NCBI RefSeq assembly: GCF_910592395.1
Contig: NC_088310.1
Span: forward strand, 7,199,501 to 7,263,500
DNA length: 64,000 nt
DNA from: Lineus longissimus
Lineage: Eukaryota; Nemertea; Pilidiophora; Heteronemertea; Lineidae
Direction: 5' to 3'
Positions 43,601 to 56,146 of the stretch are shown piece by piece. The notes below the pieces were generated by a model. That model made no database searches. It was not told the DNA's origin and saw only the letters and a program-made list of their open reading frames with translations. Numbering within the stretch: the first letter of the stretch is position 1; every line of letters starts with the position of its first letter. Position numbers and translations under genes: made by a program.

Positions 43601-46600
43601 AATTCATGAATTACACCAAATAAACACCGTTATGATGTGTGTGCCCAAATTAAAGGAGGGGGCAAAATTTAGTTTTTCGGTTATAGACCCTCAGAAGCTC
43701 AGAAGTGTTAGGGTTTTCTGAAGGTTAAAATGGTCCAATCTGCTCCTAAACACATCAGACATCAAGTTAGCCTCATGACCTAAAGTCATGCCAAAATTGA
43801 CAGTTTCTCTGTACACAAACGACCAATGTTTTGTCACAAAAGCAATGAAATCACAGCAAATAAGCCAAAATTGAGGAGAGCAATGTGTGTCCCAAATGAC
43901 TGATGTAATTGAGAGGCCTGCTTCTCACAAGACATGTGATCTTCGCTACAACATGAATCATGCAAGAAGGAGAATAAATTGAATACCTACTCCCATTACA
44001 TACCATTTTCTTGCGGTTTTCTTTCTTCTTTTCTCGTAAATATTTTTCTTCTTCAAATTCTTTGCAATCTGAAAGTAAAAGGGGAACAAATACGTAAACA
44101 CACACTGACTTTGACGTTGGACAGACATGGATTCCTAGAGACAAAAACTCAAATGAAACAGCCTCACCTACCAAGAGAATTCATTTTATTGTAATCATAA
44201 TCCTTTTTGATATAAAAATCATGGATGCCTTTGTAAATCAAGAAAATACGTACAGGAGTTTTTTTGGCCAAATATTGGACCAACCAACAACCTGAACAAA
44301 AAACCTTGTCCGCAGACTGTAATCTTGCAATGCTTTTGATAAATATTTCAACTCTATTAAAGCTACCAGGTTCCAATTCTAGCGAATTCACACAACTTGT
44401 TCCTTACCTTCTAATTTTGTGATACCATTCCTTCTGAATCGCATGAGTTCTTTTATTCGTAATTTTGTTTGACGCTCCTCTGAAATAGCAACAGAATTAC
44501 GTTAATTATGATCAAATTTATAACAAACAATAACACAGGCCAGCTGTCAGAATCATGTTTATTATATAATACAGCTCGTGAACCAGATTTTGTCTTTATA
44601 TTATTTGAAAAGTGAATTTCATGTCTCATTTGGCAGAGGATTTTTCTGTATGAATACGAAAGTGTCTTTAAAAAAACACTTTGGTTCCTACAACGTCATT
44701 CTGGTCTTTGGATTTTCTGAGTCCGATTAGGTTACAATTTAGAACAATATTTCATCGAAGGAGAAGTTTACTCACTTTGTAAAGTTTCAAAATATTGTTC
44801 TCGCTCAGCAGACGTCTGGAATTGAGCGAAGATTCTCATTTTTTCTTGGAGATCTCTGCAATGTATGAGAAACAGATTTAAAAAATAATCTCTAAATAAA
44901 AAGACACTACAACTGATCAATATTTTAGGTCTGGTCCTGGTCTTGATAATTTTTGAGGATATAATGAAATAATCACCTCAAAAGCCCACAGTAGTGTGTC
45001 CTCTTGCTTAAATTTGCCAAAGCTGCATGCCTATAAATATGTACGAAAGAGTACAGTAGGCATGAGCTAGGCCAGGAGGGTAGGCTTCCTGTCATAGATC
45101 TAGTTTGGAGCCCCGCAGAGATGAATTAGTCAGTTTGCTGCGACTTAACACACTTGTATTAAAAGTTGGCAACGTTTTCTTGACATTCAATCATTTCAAC
45201 TCACTTTTCTTCCTTCGACATCTTTCGTTTGGTGCCCTTTAAATTTTGCTTTGTCGATTTCAAGACATTCATGATTAAAGCATGTGTTCGACTGATCTTT
45301 TTCCGTCGCACTCGTTCCTTTATCCTTTGTCGATAGATATCCACTTGTGCCAATTTGAAGACGGTGTCGAGATCGTCATCTTCGTGCGTGACGTCAAGAC
45401 TACTGATCTCAGCCTCTGCTTCGTTGTCATACTCCTGTGAAAAAACAACACGAGAGAGTTGATATTTTTGTCTTGGTGGATCGAGGGCACAGATTTGGCT
45501 GTTCAAAGCTTAGCTAGGCAATTTCAGATAAAGGCAGATAAATGATCTGGCAGGGAGAGGGGAATCATCTTAAGTAACGTGTCAGCCCTTGTTCTGGAGG
45601 TGGGAAGTCTAACAATAATTGAACAGTCGAAATTCCTCAAATTCCTCGATATCAATCAAAAATTACTGTTCTTCATACCTCACTACTTAAGTGTCTGCAG
45701 TACAAGAGTGCAGACTAAGGCTCTGACTCTCACAGAGAGGGGAATAGGTGCCATATAATAGGTTTGACCTACATGGTTACCTGTGTAGTACATGTACATT
45801 TTATCATGTTGTATATTGGTTGTAAATGTCTTGTTATGTTAATTTTAATATTGTACATGTATTTTACACGAATAAATTAAATTAGATAAAAAAAAAATAA
45901 GATACTGAAAATTATGGCAATTGAATTTGACTCACCCGTTCAAAGTCATCTCGGAGGGGCATGTAACCAAGTTCATGTTGTTCGACTACTGAAAGCTCTA
46001 TGGCAGGTTGTACTTGGGGCAGTGCTGGAGAGAGTGGTCCATCCTGGCTAGTGTGGTCCTTGACTTTGTCTATAGTCTCCTCGGGGAATGTAGCTAAAGA
46101 GAAATGACAGATATGAGTTTTAACTTAAAATCAATCAATTCATCGATCAATCAATCAATCAATCAACCAATCAAATTACTAGGCACAAGAAATACAATCA
46201 AGCATTTTACCTTTACTGAATGGTGCACCTCTTTGTGATATTCACAAGGCAACAGCAGGCAGGGCTATGTATTCCAATAATGAGATGTGCACGTGTGCCA
46301 GGTGTGATGACGGGAACCGGGCCAGGTGCCACCATTATTGAGTAATATTTGTTTCAACAATTACCTCTTCCTATGTTTCCAAGGATAAATAAACTATTGT
46401 AATGATCGACACACTCCTCTGAAGTCTTCGACTCCACATGACTAGATATGTCCCCCCTGAAACAAAAAAAGAAAATATTGCTATTCATGCCAGGAGAAAA
46501 ACACTGGGAAATCGGTGAATATGCGACTCTACTGAAACTCATAAAAGTTAAAACCACAATTTTTGGTTTGTGTGAATGCCTTTAACGACAATGCAATGGC

Positions 46601-47643
46601 TCTATGATTATCCTTGACGCTGTCCCCTCCGACTAGGACTAGGAGGGGGCTGCAGCAAAGAAATCACCACTTAAAACCTTGACTTGACCTGATTAGCAGA
46701 AGGATAACTCAATCTCCTTAATCCCATACTTACCAATTGCCAAAGCCATACTGCTCCACAGCGTCCAGTAACATTAACTCTTCATTTGCTGTCCACTGGA
46801 TGGGACTGTCAAATATCTGGAAGTCTTGGCTGTCCTAAAATAAGGTGACTTAAGGTTAAGGTTAACCCTTGACAATGTTCAATTCGGGATTTACAAAAAA
46901 AAGTGTCAAATTGACAACAATTTACCTCCAGCTTTCAAACCCTGGCCCTGGGTTCATGTGATGACTCATCAATCAAGGTAGTTTTGGTGGCGTTCTATGT
47001 AAACCTCTCAATGTGGTGCTCAAGCGGTAAATGAATAGGTCACCTGCTCAACTCAACCTTCCCCCATAGTCACTAAAGACATAGTAACAAAAAAATGTCC
47101 ATTGTCGCATGGGGTGTGACAGCAAGAGACATAGTCACAATCAATCAGTTGGAGACAGAATTTGAGCTCTTCTGCCATGATGATACTTACAAGGAGTTGA
47201 TATCCATGATCCTTTCTGTGACCCCCAATTTCAGCTCCACAGCAAAAACACTGAAATATAGAGCAACCAATCAATCAAAATTGCAATCCTTTGGCTAACT
47301 GACAGCTGAAACTGAAAGTGAAAGTACTCGTTTAAAAGTAGCCGACAACTTGATCGTTGACATTGTCATTGACAAGCCAAAGATAGATTCACAGATATCA
47401 CCAGAAATGAGCAAACTCTTCGTCTATACAAGAAAAACAGGGTTGTCTACATTTCATTTTCATTGGAGGACCATTCCTGCTGCTACACCGTACAATGCAT
47501 ACATTTCGTGTACATCTATGTACACTCATGTGTACACTTACCTGTAAACAAAGGTCAATTTCGTCTGGGGCTGGGCACTCCGTACAATGGATTCGTACGG
47601 AATTCACAGGGCATTGGCAATACGAACAGGCGATTTTAGCCAT
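40653..47643 (-). CDS. TADA2B: Transcriptional adapter 2-beta (TADA2B), complete
   Basis: Adaptor subunit of the SAGA histone acetyltransferase module, linking GCN5/PCAF and ADA3 in the nucleus. Twelve exons on the minus strand: 47643-47542, 47250-47191, 46834-46734, 46456-46365, 46093-45936, 45434-45205, 44855-44776, 44479-44408, 44068-44004, 43081-42914, 41003-40941, 40775-40653. These give 437 codons plus TAG (human about 420). Domains in order are a ZZ zinc finger (CSYCQC...CTEC...HRKDHGYQL), a SANT domain (WTANEELMLLDAVEQYGFGN), the signature ELGYMPLRDDFER then EYDNEAE and KERVRRKK, the RFRRNGITKLE motif, and a C-terminal SWIRM domain (SIGLKPAHYITIKTCIIKDY). The beta form is favoured by the LGYMPLRDD and RRNGITK segments. 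In-frame ATGs further upstream (47676) are possible starts; 47643 matches the family best. Confidence 0.95.
41065..41407. mobile_element. TTAA-flanked MITE (piggyBac-like) in a TADA2B intron
   Basis: TTAA flanks both ends (41065-41068 and 41404-41407). The terminal inverted repeats are AGGGAACTGGGACCGCC and, as reverse complement, AGGGAACTGAAACCGCC. It is 343 bp with no coding capacity and is richer in CpG than the surrounding intron. Confidence 0.8.
41540..41800. repeat. Degenerate short tandem repeat
   Basis: Variants of 'tatagacactgacaatgtgatagact' recur about seven times at 35-50 bp spacing. It lies in the TADA2B intron before the last two exons. Confidence 0.6.
42340..42562. repeat. 68-bp tandem repeat, about 3.3 copies
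   Basis: The unit contains 'tctagcaatgccaagtttta', 'gatggattgtgactc' and 'atttagccacgtgaaacatt'. It is in the same TADA2B intron. Confidence 0.8.
45660..45898 (+). repeat. Possible retroelement 3' end with A-rich tail
   Basis: It ends AATAAATTAAATTAGATAAAAAAAAAATAAG in pieces: an AATAAA followed by a run of ten or so A. No target duplication was confirmed. It lies in a TADA2B intron, opposite to the gene. Confidence 0.25.
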
Positions 47644-48067
47644 TGCCTGATCATTAGAGATCATTTGAAGCAACAAATCATTACATTTTACTTTTAAATA
47701 CAGTCATTATTGCGAGTTTTTGGGCGCATTCCCGGCTGCTTTTCAGCCCATCATGTCTGCCATCTTTACACACGCTCTGACGTCACGAATCCCAGAAATT
47801 GAACATCCGGGTGCTTTCCAGTGCAATTTCCTGGAAATTCCATGAAAGTCTCATGATTGATGATAAAATGTTTTTTCTACTTGATTGTGCGCTTTGTAAG
47901 TCTCCGATTTATGGTATGCCACTTCTTCATTACTTATAGAAACAGTATATTGCATTGTCATGTGAAAAAATGTTTGTTGTTGTGGAGAAACTGTGATAAT
48001 TGTGATTGCAAGTCAGCTGATGTCAGAAAAGATTTTGACATTTTACAGGGTGTTTCACAGAAAAAGT
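47644..48067. promoter_or_regulatory. Shared upstream region of TADA2B and CPQ
   Basis: About 424 bp separate the divergent start codons of TADA2B (minus) and the predicted CPQ start (plus). There is a modestly GC-richer, CpG-containing stretch at about 47715-47800. No clear TATA box is seen. A shared bidirectional promoter is inferred from spacing only. Confidence 0.45.
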
Positions 48068-51000
48068 ATGCCCAAGATAAAGTACCCGGTATGTGTTTTC
48101 AATGTCAGCAAATTTTTCCTGCTGTTTTACATTGCTGAAAGAAATCTGGGTGAGATGGAGCGACGAGGGGCCGGCCATTCTGATATGTTATAAATATAGT
48201 GTAGGCTGCACAAGAGGGGTTAGTATCTACTATCTAAGTATGCATGAATGCACTTGCCAATGGAGGTCTAAATATCGTTCTTTTTCAGTGGCACTGTTCC
48301 TCCTGACATCTGGATGCAACTGCAGTCCTCTCTTGTTCAGACCACATCATCTCACATCAGTCGTAAAAGAAGTTCAAAGCAATCAAGGTAATGATCATGA
48401 ATAATTTTCCCATCCAAAAACTAGTCGGAGTCGGATGATTTGGGAGTTATGTGACCAGCTGTGGTTGGTGATCATCCTTAGACATCACCACACCCTCAAT
48501 ACTTAAGACCTCTGTGAATTCAACAGTTTTTTTTTATTAACCCAAGTCTCAAGAATATAGGATCAACACAAATGGTATATTGGAACAATGCCTGGCAGTT
48601 AAAAGATTGACACCACAGCTTTATAAAACACGAAGAGCTGCTTTCTTTAAATGCCCTGATAATCTCATAATTTTCAGTAACCTGTAATCGGCGTGATTTT
48701 TTTAAACTTTCAGAAACAGTTGATAAGATCATTAACCTGAGCTTGAGTGGAAAAGCTAAGAGTCAATCCTACAACCGATTAGCAGAATTCACAGACACAT
48801 TTGGAAATCGAGTAGCTGGATCACAAAACCTTGAAAATGCTATAGGTAAGCGGGCATGAGCCAAAACTGGCTTACATATTAAATTTTGTGCAATAACTAT
48901 TGTTGTCAGTGTGAGTAAAGCTAAACTACTGGCCGCATTGAAGAAAAGTAAGGAGGGCCTGCTAAGTGATGATTTTCGATTAAAACTTCAGACTACCTCC
49001 TGAAAAACATCAGTGAAGATGGTCAGGAAAATGTCCATGGTGAGGCTGTGACCGTCCCCAAATGGGTGAGAGGGAATGAGTATGCCTACCTGACCTCCCC
49101 GAGGATGTACAAGATGGCGATACTTGGCCTGGGAAGTAGCATTGGGACACCGGCAGAGGGTATTACAGCTGAAGCTATTGTAGTCAACTCATTTGATGAA
49201 TTGCATCAGAGAGCAGCTGAGGTAATATTTTCATCCTGCCAGATATTTGTGTGTTAAGATAAAGTCTTATTTTTCAGTGTCAGTATTATCAGTATTATCA
49301 GTTTTCGGAGTGGTGTGTGCAATTGCTCTGTCGGGTCTTGTTGCCACTAGCAATGCCAATCAGAAGTATCTTAGCTCTATGTTTCATTCCAAGAGAACTC
49401 TCAAGAGCAAGGAGACCCATTCATTCTATGAAACCTGGGTCTACTCTGAATTCAGCTAGTGTTATACTGTCGTGGTGATGTCCAAGACCATAAAAGTATC
49501 TTATTGTGAGGTGGGTAGGTGTCAGATAATTGCTGCAGGGTACATTTTTCTTATTTGATTATTTCGAATTCATGTTTCAGGCAAAAGGAAAGATTGTTGT
49601 GTACAATGAAGAGTACCATGGCTATGGAAATACTGTGAACTATAGAACTCTGGGCGCAGTGGAAGCTGCCAAGGTTGGAGGCGTGGCATCCCTCATCAGG
49701 AGTGTAACACCTTTTTCTATCAACAGTCCTCATACTGGCCACCAGGTTAGTAGCATGATTATGTTTATTCCGGTACATGGATGAGATTGTACTAGGAAAG
49801 ACTTTTGGCTGAAGTCCATCTGACTGAGGTGTGTGGCATTCCGCAATGGGCTTATGATCTTCTACACTGGAAATAAGGAAGGTAAACTTGTAACAAAGAC
49901 AGATACTAGGCGGCATTAACTTAGAAGACCATTGAAAATATCTTATACTACTTCAGGATTATTCTAAAGATGTGAGGAAGATTCCCACTGCCTGTATCAC
50001 CATTGAGGATGCCGAGATGTTAGCAAGGATGCAAAAGAGAGGGACAAAAATTGTAATCAAGTTCTACATGGAAGCGCAGAACTTACCCGACGCTCAATCC
50101 AGGAACATCGTAGCAGAAATTGTTGGGTCTAAGTACCCAGAACAGGTATATACAGCTGATTCACACAAAATATTGTACAGAGTTGCGTGGTACATGTATG
50201 ATTATACATTGGTGAAAATCTGGGTAGCCAACTGAGCATGTTACAACCAGTCACAATTGACATTTTCACAACCAGACATTAGTTCTATTGGGAACAACAT
50301 CAGAATGTACAGGTACTTGACTTCACAACCAGAATGTCTATGTTTCTGACGACAGCTCCTGACGGAATCTCACAAACGTAAATATGGCATACTCGAGTTT
50401 CCGTCTATCAGAGTATAGGCCGCCTTTTGTTCTACTCGGAATATCGCGTATATGTCAGACCTGATAATCTTATTACCTCTAGGTGGTGCTATTTGGCGGC
50501 CACATAGACAGCTGGGATGTTGGTCAGGGGGCGATGGACGATGGAGGTGGTGCGTTCATTGCTTGGCAAGCCTTATCCCTCATCAGACAGCTGGGGCTCA
50601 GGCCGAAGAGAACCATGAGAATGGTCATGTTCACTGGGGAGGAGGAAGGACACTTTGGGGGACAGGCATATTTTAGTGCACATAAGGTAATGATCAGCAT
50701 AATTTCCTTGTTTGTAATATCATAGATCACCATTTATTGAACTCTCTGTGAAAGAAACAAATATTGTAACGCTGAAATTGAGCTATATCATGTCCGGGTT
50801 GATCTTGATAAGGATGCATCTCAGTTTTTAACTATTGAAAAGATTCTGCCAGATTTGAGAGGAGAAGTATTTACTGGTATTTGCTTTCTGTTTGCAGACA
50901 GATGTAAACAACTATGATCTAGTTATGGAGTCTGACATGGGCACTTTTACACCTTATGGACTAACATTCGATGGTAAGAATCATTACATAATGACATTAA

Positions 51001-52053
51001 TTGCCTCTATATTCCAAAACAAAGTTTACCAGGGTTGGTAGCTTGAACCAATAGTGCATATTGGAAGTGTGGATCCCTGCAGAAAAATATTTTCCACTTA
51101 CAAACAGAATGTGGTTATGACAAGGTGCATGATGTGAATCGGATGCCCGATTCTTATTTTTCAACATTTGCACAACAGCTAAGGACTACATCACATCTGC
51201 ATCAGGACGACTGTCACTTTGTGAGAGCTGGTTTCAGGATGACTCCCTTATGAAAATTTGAAGGATGAGTTCAAGAGTAAGGCACTGAAATCAATTTGGT
51301 TGTTAGCTGATTAACTGAACGAAGGTTGCAATCGAGCTCATTTTGTTGGCCGACATTGCAGAAGAGGACCTGAAGAATAATCTTATTTCCTCTCATTTGT
51401 TTATCAATATTCAGGTAGTCAAAAAGCCAAGGTCATTATGCAAAGTGTCCTGGATATGTTGAAGAGGATTAATGCCACGGAGTTGAAATATGTCAACAAC
51501 ACTGGGGACAATGGTGATACAGGAGGCTGGGTCAATGCTGGAGTTCCTGGTGTTGCTCTGTTGAATCGCAATGAAAATTACTTCGATTTTCATCATACTA
51601 ATGGTAAATGAGGATAATTTTTGTTGTTGAAAATTTGATGCATTTACATGAAGGAGTCATTCAATTGCATTTGGTTTTCTATGACAATCGATGGTTAGGC
51701 CCCATTGCTGCATGTTGAACCTCTCTTATCAAGCACAACCTTGGTATGGACAAGTGCTGTCCTTGATAGAGAGGTGTCCTGATCGGAGAGGCCGAGTTGA
51801 ATGAAAAAGACCAATTTGGGACAAAAGTAGAGTGTCCATAATACAGAGATTTCCACTAAAGGAGGGAGCCAACATTGAACAGGGAAAAGTGGGGTTTTTT
51901 TCTCGAAAGTATGTGTAACCGATTCATCCTTTCTATTCTTTAGGGGACACCATAACTGTCCAGGACCCGCACATGATGGATCTATGCTCTGCTGTCTGGG
52001 CATCTGTGGCTTACACAGTTGCCAACCTGGAGGAGATGCTTCCAAGAAAATAA
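48068..52053 (+). CDS. CPQ: Carboxypeptidase Q (M28 metallopeptidase)
   Basis: A secreted or lysosomal dizinc exopeptidase that removes unsubstituted amino acids from dipeptides. Exons: 48068-48149 (predicted), 48289-48387, 48714-48845, 48992-49221, 49581-49745, 49957-50145, 50483-50686, 50898-50973, 51415-51603, 51944-52053. With the predicted first exon the total is 491 codons plus TAA and all phases agree (human 472). The second exon supplies a hydrophobic leader (VALFLLTSGCNC). Family signatures include AILGLGSSIGTPAEGITAE, GAVEAAKVGG, metal site HIDSWDVGQGAMDD (His306, Asp318), the Glu pair in GEEEG (352-353), ESDMG (Asp380) and the final FHHTNGD histidine. All catalytic residues are kept. 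The first exon rests on phase and a ggtgag donor alone; another upstream exon is possible. A MITE family A copy sits in the last intron. Confidence 0.94.
51711..51873. mobile_element. MITE family A, copy 3 (CPQ last intron)
   Basis: It is a diverged copy: 'ttgaacctctcttatcaagc' at the left and 'ccactaaaggagggagcc' at the right. The internal 'gtgctgtccttgatagagag' and 'accaatttgggac' match the other three copies. Confidence 0.7.
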
Positions 52054-52080
52054 CGGGACAATCAGTGATCATTCCTGCTT

Positions 52081-52086
52081 AATAAA
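52081..52086 (+). terminator. CPQ polyadenylation signal
   Basis: AATAAA lies 27 bp after the CPQ stop codon. The spacing implies a very short 3' UTR, so a later signal may be used instead. Confidence 0.55.
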
Positions 52087-55000
52087 ACTGCCAAGTTGAT
52101 GATTATTTAAGGATAATTGTGATGTTACATTTGTGACATTCTCTCCGCTCAACATAATGCGTCAATTCAATCTTGTATAACTTAACTTGGTTGGTGACAG
52201 AAATAGTACTCATGCATGCCACATGAATCGTGTTTGCAAATGGTGCGTGAATCAGTTTTACCGATCAGTGCATGTTGATTATGCGCATGTGTATTTTTTC
52301 TGATGGCAGTCTACAGCTGTTTGTACAAACAGCTGACTATTTGTTGATCAAATACACATCAAATCACTGTGATAATATCAAATGTATTTTCTCACAACAA
52401 TTTTTTTTTGTACTCCTGGTGTCGGATCTGTGATTCGAATCCCAGGCAAGGCAACTTGATTTTCTGTACAACTTCCATTTTTTAGATAAATATAAATTTA
52501 TGTCAAAATCACGATGTCGTTGTTTGATGTAGTTTGTGCTGATTTGATTGGACAACATGTGTGTTGTTGAAATAGAAGGCACCAGTAGAAATTTGAACAA
52601 TTTATCTTGTGAAAATCTCCTCCTGTGCCACTGCATCTTCCCTGGAGGATCATGAGCCATATTTACACAGCACCCTCGCAGGCATACAGACCTGTATATC
52701 GGTGTGCTCCGTTCATCCATCAAGACATATTGGAGAGAAAAGGAACTTGCCAGCCAATGGGTCATCGGTTCCTTTCTGTCCTTGGAGCAAAGACGCATGG
52801 AGCAAATGTCGCTGATGATGTTCTTCTTACTGACAAATGGTTCTTAGAAGCAGACATACATGCATAACCCCCCCTCCCCCGGTGGCCAAGTTTAAAAACA
52901 CAAATGCCAGACCAAATGACCAACTGCATTTGAAACATGAAAGATGACCAGTGCGTAGTCTCTCTTGCAGCTCAAACAACAAGTTCATTGACGAGACTCG
53001 ACAGAGGCGCTTTCGTGAGAAGAACTGATCAGTATTACTGGAGGGTTCGAACTCTGGACTTCTGTCTTCAAGGCCCAACTCGCCCTACCAGCCACAGAAT
53101 GTTCCTGTAAGTTCTCACAGCAAAGGCTTTGTGGGGAAGAGGTCAAGGGACAAGTGCCACAGGTCCGTTTTGAACCCGTCAGGAATATGTATTAGTTCTT
53201 TTCATGAGAGGTCCCCTGTGACCATGCTCTTCAACGAACTTGCTGTTTGTACAGTCATTGTCAATCGCTGCAAGTTGCCAGGCGTTGATGCATGGTATTC
53301 AAAGTGCAGTTGGGGTGTTTTCTGACTTGGCTGCTTGGGGTTTTCTGCACAAATGTCAACTTTAATGATCATGTCCTCTGCTTTTGGTTGTGACTTTGTC
53401 CTCAGAAGGTCAAGGTTGAATGTGAACCATATTCATGACCAGAATAGGAGTCCTTGCAATCACTACATTTGGCGTAATGAGTTTTTTACTTTACTCATTA
53501 TGTAAAACTAGAGAAGGTGCACCAAGACAAAAATGACAAACTTTTTATAAGAAATATGTAAAAAATTTATTTCGCCAGTGAAGAAAAGTACATTGGCCAT
53601 TGATCAGTGTATAATTCAAGAAAACTCAAGTGTCACATGTTTACATGTAAATATTGTGATGTTTTTTCATAAAGGATGTCCGTAAGAGCATCATACAACA
53701 TTCTGTAGTTTATTGACATCAGCATAAGTTTATTTTAGTCTGATATGTGGAAAGTGAAAACGTGAAGATCTAACATTTTCTGGAACAACTATCACTCAGA
53801 AAACATTCCACTTGCCTTGAAAAATACTGTGGTTGTCTTACACAGGTTAACAAATGCCTAAATCCTTCAATTTAAGGATCAACAACAACCATATGGCACA
53901 CCTTGGCTGAAAAAGCCAGCAATATAATATCAACCACCTCAAAACACATTTTTTTATGCCAAGATGTATTACCAATTTTGCAGTCTCATGTCGCCCTGAC
54001 AATCTGGACCTTGAACTGATCCATCGTAGCAAAATGGTCAAGCGTGCATATAGGGACTGGACAAAAAACCACTCAAGATTCATTCTCCTCAGATCAATGG
54101 ACCCAACCACGGAATATCAAACAAATGAAATGCTATCCTAGACATATTTCAATCCTTTGAGTTTAACATTACGTTTTTCACCCGCGTCTCACCCAGAGCA
54201 CGCCCCCGACATGCCCAACATAATCTTGCAACACTTATGAACAAAACATTGGGCTGCATTCTTCCAGATGAAAAGAGAAGGATAAAGCACACTGCCCCTC
54301 TAAAAGTGTGCAATGCCTTCTTTCAGAGCAGCCAATGCATTTACTATCATAGAAGAGTGCTGACAGTGCTCTTTTTCTCAATTCAGCCTCACATTGCTCT
54401 TTCCCTTGCCGATTCCCCAAACCACTGCCCATCAAAATAATGAAATTTCTGGAAGAAATGCTAGGCTGTCTCAAATAATAACACCTCTATTTAGTGTACA
54501 GGGACATTAAAACTCCATGACCGAAGCAGCTCTTTAAAAATAACTTTAACTGATAAAGCACAAACCATTGATTACGACCACAGAACCCACAAACGATTCA
54601 AAATTTTTCTAACCCTACTTCTAAAGGTCAAGTGTAATCGCTTATACTCCTGTAGAGTTGATTTTAATTCCACTACTAACAAGCTAAAAACATGTAAATT
54701 GTACATAATGCTTATACTCCTGTAGAGTGAGGACGATGGACTAACACATAACTAAAACTAGAGAAATCGCTACATATGTACAAGCATAGTAGCAGACCAA
54801 CATAAAAGCATGCAATGAATTGTACACTTTTATACACACATGATATTGCAGATAACAGATAATAGCAGCTTCGTTTTTGTTATTTATTGTCGAAACATGC
54901 CAACAAACCTTTTAAAGAAGACTGTTAAGTACAAATGCGCCTCATAATGCCCCATTTTATTAGCTGATAGCATATTTAGCCATTGCCTAACCAAGCTGAA

Positions 55001-55537
55001 ATGTATGACTGCCAATCTTTTTTACTTCTTTAGCAGCACAATCTGTGAAAAAAATTCTCATCCTGAAATCATTACGTTTGTTCCCCCCACCCCCACCCCA
55101 CCACCACCACCAGTCCTGTCTGTATGAACCAAGTAATACACACAGGTTAAGAATAGATATGGATGTTGAGGCCATGTTCCTACAAAAGCACTTGCACTCA
55201 ACACCAGGAATTTACATGGTTGTGGTCACAAAAGACAATTCATTACACTTGGTGGCAAAAAACCCAACTACACAACATGATCGATGATTCTAAATGCCGA
55301 GCAAAGAGAGATTACTCCATTTTCAATAGTAAAAAATATCCCCATCTAAATCATTCAGCACCATGGGGATTTATAAAAATATTCAAACATTCACTCAATG
55401 GAAAACTGGTTTCTCATAAGACAGGAATACATGAATAACATAAGACAATATCTTGTTTGTTATCTATGGCACCTTAGAAAGTTACCAGCATGGTACCGAG
55501 TCACAAAGGGTTCTCCACAAGGCCATTTGTCAGGGCA
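52087..55537. other. Region between convergent CPQ and ZMYND15; no gene recognised
   Basis: It probably holds 3' UTR and intergenic DNA. Seen in it: a perfect palindrome CAGCTGTTTGTACAAACAGC (about 52313-52335), and a C-rich run at 55084-55110. ORFs at 52364-52798 (-) and 54237-54474 (both strands) have no recognised domain. Confidence 0.45.
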
Positions 55538-55695
55538 GCCCACCCTACCTTGGAAGAGCCACCCTACCTTGCTATAGAATTTTGTAAAGGGTTTCTATGG
55601 GGGGCCACCCTACCTTAAATTGCTTACCACCCTACCTTGTGTTGCACACTGCCAACATTTTTTGAATATCAAGGGCACCACCCGACCTTGAGAAT
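55538..55695. repeat. Recurrent CCACCCTACCTTG motif
   Basis: The 13-base motif or a near match occurs about five times in 160 bp at irregular spacing. It lies downstream of ZMYND15 on the minus strand, beyond the candidate poly(A) signal. Confidence 0.6.
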
Positions 55696-55888
55696 ACCCT
55701 GTGGAGAACACCATGACTATGAGTAACGACCTCTGCGGTTGTCCAACTCCAATCTACCACAATTGGATCAACGTTTTCAAACCTCTCAAATTTTACAACA
55801 TTCCTCAGCAGAGCCATATGGTTCGTAATTCATAAAGCAAAGCACAACTGAGAGCAGAACACAGCACTCCAACTTGGCTACGAAATAT

Positions 55889-55894
55889 TTTATT
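55889..55894 (-). terminator. Candidate ZMYND15 polyadenylation signal
   Basis: AATAAA on the minus strand lies about 255 bp past the ZMYND15 stop codon. Confidence 0.4.
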
Positions 55895-56146
55895 CATATT
55901 TTTGGGACACTGGACCCCAAGAAACAAACATTTGACATGAAACAGTAACTTTGGTATGTCAAGATGGATAAGCAGCACTTGGTTCTAAAAGAAAATATGT
56001 CCGACAGGAGGTATTTGATGAGTTCAATGGGATAAATTTATATTGGCTGTGGACTTCATGCCACAACCATAACGTAGCTTTTAAGTGTCGTATATTTGGT
56101 TTCAGAACTTAGTGCTGCACTTCCCAACAAAATCTCAGCAAAAACA

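Noticed and set aside
52364-53325. Cluster of ORFs on both strands after CPQ
   Set aside because: No domain, no paired splice sites, and similar ORF density to random sequence of this composition.
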